Assembly: GCA_029934555.1 (NCBI GenBank)
Contig: JAOZMA010000058.1
Coordinates: forward strand, 1-10,169
DNA from: Acidimicrobiia bacterium
Lineage (GTDB): Bacteria > Actinomycetota > Acidimicrobiia > Spongiisociales > UBA5794
DNA: 10,169 bases
Direction of reading: 5' to 3'
Each line of letters starts with the position of its first letter. Position 1 is the first letter of the stretch. This document shows, piece after piece, positions 1 through 5,302 of this stretch. The notes beneath the pieces are model-generated. The model was not told the DNA's origin, made no database searches, and saw nothing but the letters and a program-made list of their open reading frames with translations. The translations under genes were made by a program, and so were the position numbers.

Positions 1-5
1 CGCCT

Positions 6-26
6 CGTCACGGTTCGATCGTGACG
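6..26. terminator. Perfect 7-bp hairpin downstream of the Tad operon (possible terminator)
   Basis: CGTCACG (6-12) and CGTGACG (20-26) are exact reverse complements around a 7-base loop. The hairpin begins 37 bases past the stop codon of the last Tad-operon gene, which is transcribed toward it. No run of U follows the stem on either strand, so it is not a classical intrinsic terminator. Actinobacteria often use U-poor hairpins, so a termination role is possible. It could equally be an operator-like palindrome for a gene beyond the window edge. Confidence 0.3.
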
Positions 27-62
27 CATCGCACTCTCTTCACAGGCTGCCGTTCGATGACT

Positions 63-461
63 TCAGCCACCACCACCGGTCAGGAGCAGTGCCGGAGCGA
101 ATTCGGCCCTGCTCGATGCTCGAACGCTGATCGTTCCGAGACCGACCAGGTCCACTTGCCTCTCGACGACCACATAGACAACCCGTGCCCGCCATGTGCG
201 ATCGATCGGACACGAACACGTGGTCAGCACAGCGCCGTTCGCTGCGGCGAGGCGCCGGGCCTCTGCCGTAGGGCTGCCCGTGGCTCCGAACGGACGAAAC
301 GTCACAGGGGCGGCTGCCAGAGCGGCAGCGTCTGCGGCCGCAGCCGCCTGCAATCGCCCCGAGAAGGCGATCCCTACGTCGGCCACGCCGAGAGCGAGCA
401 GGAGAACAAGACCGGCGACGGCCAGCAATAGCACCGCCGCCGATCCGCTTTCCTGTTTCAC
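63..461 (-). CDS. TadE-like pseudopilin-type membrane protein (Rv3654c-like), last gene of the Tad operon
   Basis: This 132-residue protein has one N-terminal hydrophobic helix (about residues 7-28), then an Ala-rich stretch (about 36-51, core QAAAAADAAALAAA) typical of TadE/TadG-like proteins, and a small exported domain with a CSC motif near residue 82. It matches the TadE-like protein that closes actinobacterial Tad loci. Such proteins are thought to be minor pilus components or assembly factors at the membrane. The GTG start at 461 overlaps the TadE stop as GTGA, and a GAGG box at 470-473 lies 8 bases upstream. Residues 1-12 resemble a class III prepilin leader (G6 followed by SAAVLL), but the Glu expected five residues after the Gly is Leu, so processing by a prepilin peptidase is doubtful. 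The family call is fairly secure; the exact role is not known. Confidence 0.8.
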   Translation of the reverse strand: MKQESGSAAVLLLAVAGLVLLLALGVADVGIAFSGRLQAAAAADAAALAAAPVTFRPFGATGSPTAEARRLAAANGAVLTTCSCPIDRTWRARVVYVVVERQVDLVGLGTISVRASSRAEFAPALLLTGGGG

Positions 462-817
462 CGCTCGACCCTCATGACCGCCTTCGATGTGATCTCGACA
501 CCAATTCCGCCGAGGAGCGGTGCGGCCACGCGATACGGCAACGTCACCCGGACCTCGGCGAGGCGTCCAACCACGTCGGGTCTCCGAACGGAGACCCGTG
601 CGTTCGTCCCTGCCTCGCCGAGAGCCGCCCTCGCTGCACGCACGGCATCGGATGGATCCGGCGATGCTGCAGCCTCGCGAGCCCCTTCACGCGCAGCGTT
701 GACAACCTCGAGCTGGGTTCGAGCCACGAGGGCGACCTCGACGAGACCGAGGACAAGGGCAAGCACGAGCGGCACGACGAGAGCGAACTCAACCACGGCA
801 CTCCCTCTCTGTGTCAC
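458..817 (-). CDS. tadE: TadE family pseudopilin of the Tad/Flp pilus
   Basis: This is a 119-residue TadE-type protein. It opens with RGSAVVEFALVVPLVLALVL, which has the TadE signature: Gly5, then Glu at +5 and Phe at +6 of the predicted mature end, followed by a transmembrane helix (about 10-30). The ERTQLEVVNAAREGAR-type segment, here with ARTQLEV, is also typical of the family. The rest (about 50-119) would be exported and ends in beta-rich sequence. TadE is a pseudopilin processed by the Tad prepilin peptidase and needed for pilus assembly. The GTG start at 817 overlaps the upstream pilin stop as GTGA, and the gene's own stop overlaps the next start in the same way, so expression is probably by translational coupling. 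Length is normal for the family. Confidence 0.85.
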   Translation of the reverse strand: MTQRGSAVVEFALVVPLVLALVLGLVEVALVARTQLEVVNAAREGAREAAASPDPSDAVRAARAALGEAGTNARVSVRRPDVVGRLAEVRVTLPYRVAAPLLGGIGVEITSKAVMRVER

Positions 818-999
818 CCGAGCGGCGCCCCCTTCGCGACCGAGGTGACCTTCTTGAGAACGGTCGAGAAGAAAGCAGGGAGCAGGTCGGTCGATGTCGC
901 CCAGATGATCAGGGCCAGAGCGATCGCTGCTGCTGCAACGATGACAAGGGCGTATTCCGCGGTCGCTTGACCGCGCTCGTCGGTGAAGATTGCTCGCAT
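814..999 (-). CDS. DUF4244 Flp-type pilin (major Tad pilus subunit candidate)
   Basis: This 61-residue protein has the layout of a Flp prepilin: a short charged leader (MRAIFTDERG), then QATAEYALV, then a hydrophobic helix to about residue 35 and a short amphipathic tail. The G10/QATAEY site fits the Flp cleavage rule of Gly followed by Glu at +5 and Tyr at +6, giving a mature subunit of about 51 residues. Sequence and position match the actinobacterial DUF4244 family found between tadC and tadE. It is probably the structural pilin, assembled by TadA/TadB/TadC. The ATG at 999 has a good ribosome site (AAAGGA, 1006-1011), and this is the only gene after tadA with its own spacer (45 bases from tadC). 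That arrangement would allow higher expression of the subunit. No prepilin peptidase gene is in the window. Confidence 0.85.
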   Translation of the reverse strand: MRAIFTDERGQATAEYALVIVAAAAIALALIIWATSTDLLPAFFSTVLKKVTSVAKGAPLG

Positions 1000-1005
1000 G
1001 GAGAA

Positions 1006-1011
1006 TCCTTT
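1006..1011 (-). promoter_or_regulatory. Ribosome binding site of the Flp-type pilin
   Basis: The minus strand reads AAAGGA six bases before the pilin ATG at 999. It is among the strongest Shine-Dalgarno matches in the operon and lies in the only intergenic gap within the Tad genes. This fits a subunit needed in greater amount than the assembly proteins. Confidence 0.6.
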
Positions 1012-1044
1012 CGTTCGCCGGCGTCCGGCCGGAGCGGTGGGAAG

Positions 1045-1626
1045 TCAGAGACCGAGGCGATCCAGACTGCCGAGGACAGCCGGTCCGATCGTGAGAATGA
1101 GAAATCCCGGCAGGATCAGCAGCGCCAGCGGGAAGAGGAGCTTCACCGGAAGTCGACGGGCGGCGTTGAGTTCCCGGGATCGTTCTTCGTTGCGGAGCGT
1201 TGTTGCATATCCGGACACGGCCGGCTGAAGAGGAGCGCCCGTCGAGAGCGCCCGTCGGACCACGATCATGAGCCCGTCATCATCTGCCGTGTTGCCATCT
1301 GTCCCTCCCCCGACACGGAGGGCTCGGCGGAGTCGGAAGGATGCTTCGCCTGGAACAGCAGTGGCCGCCGCGTTCGCCGCTGCCGAGAATGTGAGTCCTG
1401 CACTGAGTCCCAGTGCGGTGAGTTCCGCTATGGCTGCTTCATCGTCGCCGGGGTCCGACGATCTTGATCGACGCCGGGTCACGGCCCAGACGGCTACGCC
1501 GAAAGCGACCCCGATCCCGAGAAGCGGGCTCAGCATGAACGCCATGAAGACACCGGCGGCCAGGATCTCTCGACGGTTCCCGCGAAGGATCGCCACGACA
1601 AGGGTGACTGCTGCCAGCGTCATCAT
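1045..1626 (-). CDS. tadC: TadC, type II secretion F-domain membrane platform protein
   Basis: This 193-residue protein carries N-terminal hydrophobic segments (about 3-14 and 21-49), a cytoplasmic helical region (about 60-150) with GLSAGLTFSAAANAAA, and a C-terminal helix ending in a proline-rich T2SSF signature (RRLPVKLLFPLALLILPGF, 158-176). That ending is characteristic of TadC, the inner-membrane partner of TadB that sits over the TadA ATPase. The start is taken at 1626, where ATG overlaps the TadB stop as ATGA. A longer in-frame start at 1707 would add 27 Arg-rich residues lying wholly within tadB and is unlikely. The length is similar to what I recall for the mycobacterial counterpart. 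The loop between about 104 and 118 is rich in Gly and Asp. Confidence 0.85.
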   Translation of the reverse strand: MMTLAAVTLVVAILRGNRREILAAGVFMAFMLSPLLGIGVAFGVAVWAVTRRRSRSSDPGDDEAAIAELTALGLSAGLTFSAAANAAATAVPGEASFRLRRALRVGGGTDGNTADDDGLMIVVRRALSTGAPLQPAVSGYATTLRNEERSRELNAARRLPVKLLFPLALLILPGFLILTIGPAVLGSLDRLGL

Positions 1627-2300
1627 CGCTCGGCCCGCCGGACGATCACGGCCACCGTGACGAGGCCAACGGTCTCGAGCCCGAGACCGACGCCCAGCAC
1701 CAGCCAACCGAGGCTGCCATGTTCGAGCAGGCCCGCGCCCCGGCCTGTTGCCACCAGCAGCGCAGTGAACACCAGCGGCGCAACCCCGACGATCACTGCA
1801 GAGAGGCGAGCCTGAGCGGTTGCAGCCCTTCGTTCCCTGGCCAGTTCGGCTGTGGCCGCCGCTCTCTCGGCGAGTCTGTCGAACGTGTCGGCGACACGGG
1901 CTCCGGACCAGTCGCTGAGCCGGAATGCTGCGGCCGCGAGTCTTCCGTTCTCCGGGAGTTGCGTCTCGACGGCCTCTGCGATCTCGGCCATCTGCATCCC
2001 CGCCTCTGCGTACCTCACCGGACGACCCAGCTGGATCTGCGGCACACGATGTGCCGCTTCCGCGAGTGCACTTCTCAGCGACGCACCGGAGCGCAGCTCC
2101 GCGGCCATCGCTCGGAAGAGCGTCGCCTCGCTGTCCGGCGTGACACGCGGCGAGCGCCGCTGAACTGCAGCGACGACGCCCCAGATCGCAGCACCGACGA
2201 GCACGAGCCTGGGCTCGATCGCAGCCACGGCGGCGATCGCGATGATCACCGGGGGCACACCCAGGGCAAGACCTCCAGCGAGGAGAACGGCAGTCAGCAC
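1623..2300 (-). CDS. tadB: TadB, type II secretion F-domain membrane platform protein
   Basis: This 225-residue protein has two N-terminal hydrophobic segments (about 2-28 and 30-46), a cytoplasmic T2SSF domain (about 60-160, with FRAMAAELRSGASLRSALAEAA and a DWSGARVADTFDRLAERA segment) and two C-terminal membrane helices (about 165-187 and 195-217). TadB and TadC together form the inner-membrane base of the Tad pilus machine. The GTG start at 2300 overlaps the tadA stop by seven bases and has a GAGG box at 2308-2311, seven bases upstream. The 3' end overlaps tadC as ATGA. It is shorter than proteobacterial TadB but suits the reduced actinobacterial type. The role follows from the domain and the operon order. 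Confidence 0.85.
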   Translation of the reverse strand: MLTAVLLAGGLALGVPPVIIAIAAVAAIEPRLVLVGAAIWGVVAAVQRRSPRVTPDSEATLFRAMAAELRSGASLRSALAEAAHRVPQIQLGRPVRYAEAGMQMAEIAEAVETQLPENGRLAAAAFRLSDWSGARVADTFDRLAERAAATAELARERRAATAQARLSAVIVGVAPLVFTALLVATGRGAGLLEHGSLGWLVLGVGLGLETVGLVTVAVIVRRAER

Positions 2301-3379
2301 CGGTAGACCTCGTCGACCCCGTCAGAGCTCACGTCGGATATCGACGTGACGAGCCGCTTCCCGCGGTGCCGCGTGACGAACACGACCCGATCGATGGCGG
2401 ATCGGATCTGCGCCCGGAGCGTATCGACCGAGACGCCGACGTCGGCGGTCGCCGCCAGGCTCTCGAGCCTCCACAGCGCTTCTTCCGGTCCGTTCGCGTG
2501 GATGGTCGACATCGATCCATCATGTCCGGTGCTCATCGCCTGGATCATGTCGAGCGCCTCGGCCCCTCGAACTTCGCCGACCACGATCCGGTCGGGCCGG
2601 AGACGGAGAGCATGGCGCAACAGGCTTCGCAGGGTTATCTCACCGGCGCCTTCGGCGTTGGGTGGCCGGGCTTCGAGCCGGACGACATGGCCACCGAGCC
2701 GGAGCTCCGCGGCGTCCTCGACCGTGACGGTGCGCTCCGACCAGCTGATCTCCTTCGAGAGAACGTTCAACAGTGTCGTCTTCCCTGCTCCGGTGCCCCC
2801 GGCAACCAGCAAGTTCATTCGATTCGATACGGAAGCACGGAGGAGTTCGGCTCCGTCGATCGTGATCCCGCCCACTTCAACGAGAGCATCGAGGTCCGTC
2901 ACCGCTTCGGAGAAGCGGCGTACCGCGACGATCGGTCCGTCGACCGATGCGGGAGGAATCACGGCGTGGAGCCGCGAACCGTCCGGCAATCGAGCATCGA
3001 CCGCAGGACTTGACCGATCGATCCTGAGTCCGAGCGGTGCGATCACGCGCTCGACTGCAGCGATCACAGCGCGGTCATCCGCGAAAGCAGTGTCGGTGCG
3101 CTCGAGAACACCCAGACGCTCGATCCACACCTCGGAGGGGCCGTTCACCAACACGTCGGTGACGTCAGGATCGCGCAACAGACGCTCAACCGGTCCAAGG
3201 CCTGCAAGTGCGTCTACGGCGTCGACGATTGCTTCGGGACCGGCGAGCGGAGCAACCTCAGGAGCGATCGCCGACGCAGCGGCTGTGAGCGAGGCGCGTT
3301 CGAGCGGTACATCGGATTCGAGGAGGCGTCGCACGATTCGGTCGGTTACTCCCACGATTGCTCCCAGACTCGCCGCCAT
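2294..3379 (-). CDS. tadA: TadA/CpaF-type secretion ATPase of the Tad pilus
   Basis: This is a hexameric VirB11/PilT-superfamily ATPase that powers pilus assembly from the cytoplasmic face of the membrane. Numbered from the ATG at 3379 (361 residues), it has an N-terminal domain (about 50-165, including DPDVTDVLVNGPSEVWIE), Walker A GGTGAGKTT (194-202), Asp box VEDAAEL (220-226), Walker B RIVVGEVRG (264-272) and a His box around STGHDGSMSTIHANGP (283-298). All catalytic motifs are intact. The start is uncertain. The ATG at 3379 overlaps the upstream gene by 34 bases, while the GTG at 3355 overlaps by only 10 and has a GGGAG box (3361-3365) five bases before it. The open frame back to 3622 lies inside the upstream gene and is not believed. 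Its products TadB and TadC follow directly. Confidence 0.93.
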   Translation of the reverse strand: MAASLGAIVGVTDRIVRRLLESDVPLERASLTAAASAIAPEVAPLAGPEAIVDAVDALAGLGPVERLLRDPDVTDVLVNGPSEVWIERLGVLERTDTAFADDRAVIAAVERVIAPLGLRIDRSSPAVDARLPDGSRLHAVIPPASVDGPIVAVRRFSEAVTDLDALVEVGGITIDGAELLRASVSNRMNLLVAGGTGAGKTTLLNVLSKEISWSERTVTVEDAAELRLGGHVVRLEARPPNAEGAGEITLRSLLRHALRLRPDRIVVGEVRGAEALDMIQAMSTGHDGSMSTIHANGPEEALWRLESLAATADVGVSVDTLRAQIRSAIDRVVFVTRHRGKRLVTSISDVSSDGVDEVYRC

Positions 3380-3891
3380 GCTCGGATCCACCGATCCCCG
3401 GGATGAGGAGCACGGCCCGTGAGCAGTGCCGAGATCGTTCCCCTGCTCGGCCGCGGCAGCACGACGCCGCCCTCCGGAACGCGAACCCGCCACCCGGAGC
3501 GCTGGTAGATGGCAGGGCCCGCGGATCGATCCAGCATCGAACCGGGGATCAAGGGGAGCACCGGGATGGCGCCATCCCCACCCATGTGATCGGCGGGGAG
3601 TCGGAACACGACCGCCGGCCAACCGTCGACCAGGGCGCGGAGTACCTGCTCCGCGGCCTCCGCTTCGACGCCTCCATTGCGCACGACGGCGATGCCACGG
3701 CGCTGTGGAACGAGATCAGCCTTCGTGGGACCGTCGGCGACAAGGCTCGCCAATGTCGTGTGGCCTGGATACGCCGGTCCGTGTTCATCGAGATCCACGA
3801 TGAGCGCGGTTCCGGCCGCGGCACCGAGCGCCAGCGGCGCAACGACGCCGAGTACCTCGTCCTCCGGCGACCAAATGGCGAGCGCCGGCAT
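3346..3891 (-). CDS. CpaE/TadZ-position protein lacking a P-loop, first gene of the Tad operon
   Basis: This 181-residue protein has no family I can name with certainty. In actinobacterial Tad loci this slot before tadA is held by a MinD/CpaE-like ATPase (the septum-site protein Ssd of mycobacteria). Some sequence recalls that fold: a hydrophobic strand ending in ALIVDLDEHGP, then PGHTTLASLVADGP, PQRRGIAVVRNGG and WPAVVFRLPAD. No Walker A (GKGGxGKT-type) motif is present, and the protein is about half the usual length, so it looks like a reduced, non-ATPase relative. That is inference. The ATG at 3891 is preferred over the one at 3903 because a GGAG box (3898-3901) lies six bases before it. 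The C-terminus is basic and Trp-rich (WIRAWRRVWEQSWE) and overlaps tadA. It may help place or regulate the pilus machine. Confidence 0.7.
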   Translation of the reverse strand: MPALAIWSPEDEVLGVVAPLALGAAAGTALIVDLDEHGPAYPGHTTLASLVADGPTKADLVPQRRGIAVVRNGGVEAEAAEQVLRALVDGWPAVVFRLPADHMGGDGAIPVLPLIPGSMLDRSAGPAIYQRSGWRVRVPEGGVVLPRPSRGTISALLTGRAPHPGDRWIRAWRRVWEQSWE

Positions 3892-3897
3892 ACCCAA

Positions 3898-3901
3898 CTC
3901 C
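3898..3901 (-). promoter_or_regulatory. Ribosome binding site deciding the start of the first Tad-operon gene
   Basis: The minus strand reads GGAG six bases before the ATG at 3891. The ATG at 3903, four codons upstream in the same frame, has no comparable box, so 3891 is the better start. Confidence 0.5.
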
Positions 3902-3918
3902 ATGTGTGAACTTCGGGC

Positions 3919-3947
3919 ACCGTACGTCAGATGGGCGTCCGGTTCAA
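3919..3947 (-). promoter_or_regulatory. Candidate promoter of the Tad operon
   Basis: On the minus strand, TTGAAC (3947-3942; four of six matches to TTGACA) is followed after exactly 17 bases by TACGGT (3924-3919), which fits the TAnnnT -10 rule. Transcription would start near 3912, leaving a leader of about 20 bases that contains the GGAG box before 3891. The parts are mutually consistent, but each hexamer is only a moderate match. Confidence 0.4.
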
Positions 3948-3986
3948 GACCTTCGATTCATGTTCACGTCTCTGTTCGATTCTGCC

Positions 3987-3994
3987 GATACAAT
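3987..3994 (+). promoter_or_regulatory. -10 element of the HAD phosphatase gene, probable leaderless transcript
   Basis: GATACAAT contains TACAAT (3989-3994), one mismatch from the consensus -10. Its end lies five bases before GTG 4000 and eight before ATG 4003, so transcription would begin at or next to the start codon. No Shine-Dalgarno sequence precedes either codon. Leaderless transcripts of this form are common in actinobacteria. No convincing -35 element stands at 16-18 bases upstream. Confidence 0.5.
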
Positions 3995-4002
3995 CGACCG
4001 TG

Positions 4003-4785
4003 ATGCAGGAAGCAGCTTTCTTCGACCTCGACAAGACGGTGATCGCCAAGTCGTCGACACTCGCGTTCGGCAAGCCCCTTTACAAGGCCGGATTCCTCGG
4101 CAAGAAGGCGCTTGCTCGGATGGGTCTGGCGCAGGCGTTCTACATGCTGTTCGGCGCCGACGAGGAACAGCTTGAACGAGCGCGGGACGAACTGCTCCAA
4201 CTCACTGCCGGTTGGAAGCGCGCCGAGTTCGAACAACTCGTTCGGGAGACCCTGGCTGATGTTGCCGATCCGCTCGTCTACGCGGAAGCCCTCTTCCTCA
4301 TCGATGAACACATCCGCAGTGGCAGACGGGTCATCATCATCTCTGCAAGTCCCGAGGAGATCGTTCGCCCCATCGCCGAGCACATCGGTGTATGGGAGGT
4401 CATCGCCACGAAGATCAAGACCGATTCACAGGGGCGCTTCATCCCGGAGATCGAGGTCTACGCCATGGGACCCGGCAAGGCCACGGCGATGGAGAACGTC
4501 GCCCGGGAGAAGGGCATCGACCTCTCTGGATCGTTCTCGTACTCGGACTCCATCACCGATCTACCGATGCTCGAAGCGGTCGGAAACCCGGTGGCCGTGA
4601 ACCCCGAGAAGGAGCTCCGAGCGATCGCAGAGGAACGCGGCTGGCCGATCCTCGAGTTCCAACGCCCGGTGAGCGTTGGCCCCACGATCCCGAGGCCCTC
4701 TCCCCTTACCGGAGCCGCCGTCGCCCTCTCCGCTGCCGCCCTCGCTGCCGCCGTTGTTCTGATGAAGCGGCGGACGAAGGGCTAG
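4003..4785 (+). CDS. HAD-IB family phosphatase (Rv3661-like) with C-terminal membrane helix
   Basis: This 260-residue haloacid-dehalogenase hydrolase is of the SerB-like IB class. Motif I is FDLDKT with nucleophile D8 and acid/base D10; motif II is S114/S116 in IIISASP; motif III is K159 in GPGKAT; motif IV is SDSITD with D182 and D186 for Mg2+. The catalytic set is complete, so it should hydrolyse a small phosphate ester, but the substrate is unknown. The helical cap lies between about residues 20 and 100. After a Pro-rich linker (near 227-234) a hydrophobic helix (about 235-253) and a basic end (KRRTKG) suggest a tail anchor with the enzyme in the cytoplasm. The start at 4003 begins directly at the conserved MQEAAFFDLD; GTG 4000 is possible, and a longer frame from 3931 would run through the promoter. 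It diverges from the Tad operon, as in mycobacteria, though a shared function is unproven. Confidence 0.9.
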   Translation: MQEAAFFDLDKTVIAKSSTLAFGKPLYKAGFLGKKALARMGLAQAFYMLFGADEEQLERARDELLQLTAGWKRAEFEQLVRETLADVADPLVYAEALFLIDEHIRSGRRVIIISASPEEIVRPIAEHIGVWEVIATKIKTDSQGRFIPEIEVYAMGPGKATAMENVAREKGIDLSGSFSYSDSITDLPMLEAVGNPVAVNPEKELRAIAEERGWPILEFQRPVSVGPTIPRPSPLTGAAVALSAAALAAAVVLMKRRTKG

Positions 4786-4790
4786 GCCCA

Positions 4791-5162
4791 TCACTGGATG
4801 AAGCGGATCGTCATCGGGTAGCGGTAGGTCTCTCCGGCCGCAACCTTCACCGTGGCAACGATGACGAGCACGAACCACATCACGAGGACGATCGGCAGGA
4901 GCACCAGGCCGACCAGCAGGATGATGGAAACAGCTGCCACGAGTCCGTAGATCATGTACGAGATGTTGAAGTTGAGTGCTTCCTTCGCCTGGGACTCGAC
5001 ATAGGGGTCATCCCGCTTCATAAGCCAGATGACGAGTGGTCCGAACAGCGCGGGGACTCCCGCAAACTGGACGAAGGCCGAGAGGTGACTTGCCGTCGCC
5101 CATCCGCGCGAGTCGGAGTCGATCATCGGCTCGACTCGTTCTGTGGTCGCTGTGATCTCCAT
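4791..5162 (-). CDS. DUF4870 small membrane protein
   Basis: This 123-residue protein has the DUF4870 (Tic20-like fold) pattern: WATASHLSAF near 21-30, a first membrane segment (about 27-48), the conserved KRDDPYVESQAKEALNF (49-65) and two further hydrophobic segments (about 67-84 and 86-105). It ends in the family-typical RYPMTIRFI. The biochemical role of the family is not established. Several ATGs lie in frame. That at 5162 is preferred because AAGGA (5169-5173) lies six bases before it; starts at 5168 or 5192 would add 2 or 10 residues. It is convergent with the HAD gene, with only five bases between the stop codons, and is separated from the MFS gene behind it by 140 bases, so it probably has its own promoter. 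Confidence 0.88.
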   Translation of the reverse strand: MEITATTERVEPMIDSDSRGWATASHLSAFVQFAGVPALFGPLVIWLMKRDDPYVESQAKEALNFNISYMIYGLVAAVSIILLVGLVLLPIVLVMWFVLVIVATVKVAAGETYRYPMTIRFIQ

Positions 5163-5302
5163 ATCCATTCCTTCGTTCGCTCCCCACAGCATGAGGCATC
5201 GGGAATGGGGGCGCCATGGGGTATGTCCCTTGCTGATCCCTGACGACCCTGAGACCGATCGAGAGTGGTCACGCTCTTGCCCGACGGGCTCACCCGGCAG
5301 AT
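5163..5302. other. Intergenic spacer between MFS gene and DUF4870 gene
   Basis: This 140-base stretch is the likely site of a promoter for the DUF4870 gene on the minus strand. I saw no convincing -35/-10 pair, only the ribosome site AAGGA at 5169-5173 (minus). Short GC-rich inverted pieces near 5277-5300 (GCCCG/CGGGC-type) could form a weak hairpin after the MFS stop, but there is no U-run. No small gene is supported. Confidence 0.4.

Noticed and set aside
811..1467. A 218-codon open frame on the plus strand across the pilin and tadC
   Set aside because: It is charged and low in complexity, and it lies opposite two well-supported genes.
1627..1707. N-terminal extension of TadC to 1707
   Set aside because: The extra residues are Arg-rich and overlap tadB, whereas ATG 1626 gives a standard ATGA junction.
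2346..3422. A 358-codon open frame on the plus strand opposite tadA
   Set aside because: The product is Ser/Arg/Thr-rich with no recognisable domain, while tadA on the minus strand has every ATPase motif. It is an antisense shadow.
3380..3622. N-terminal extension of TadA to 3622
   Set aside because: The 81 extra residues are Arg/Gly-rich and lie wholly inside the upstream gene in another frame; conserved TadA sequence starts after 3379.
3931..4002. N-terminal extension of the HAD phosphatase to 3931
   Set aside because: It would run through the likely -10 element, and the conserved family sequence starts immediately after ATG 4003.
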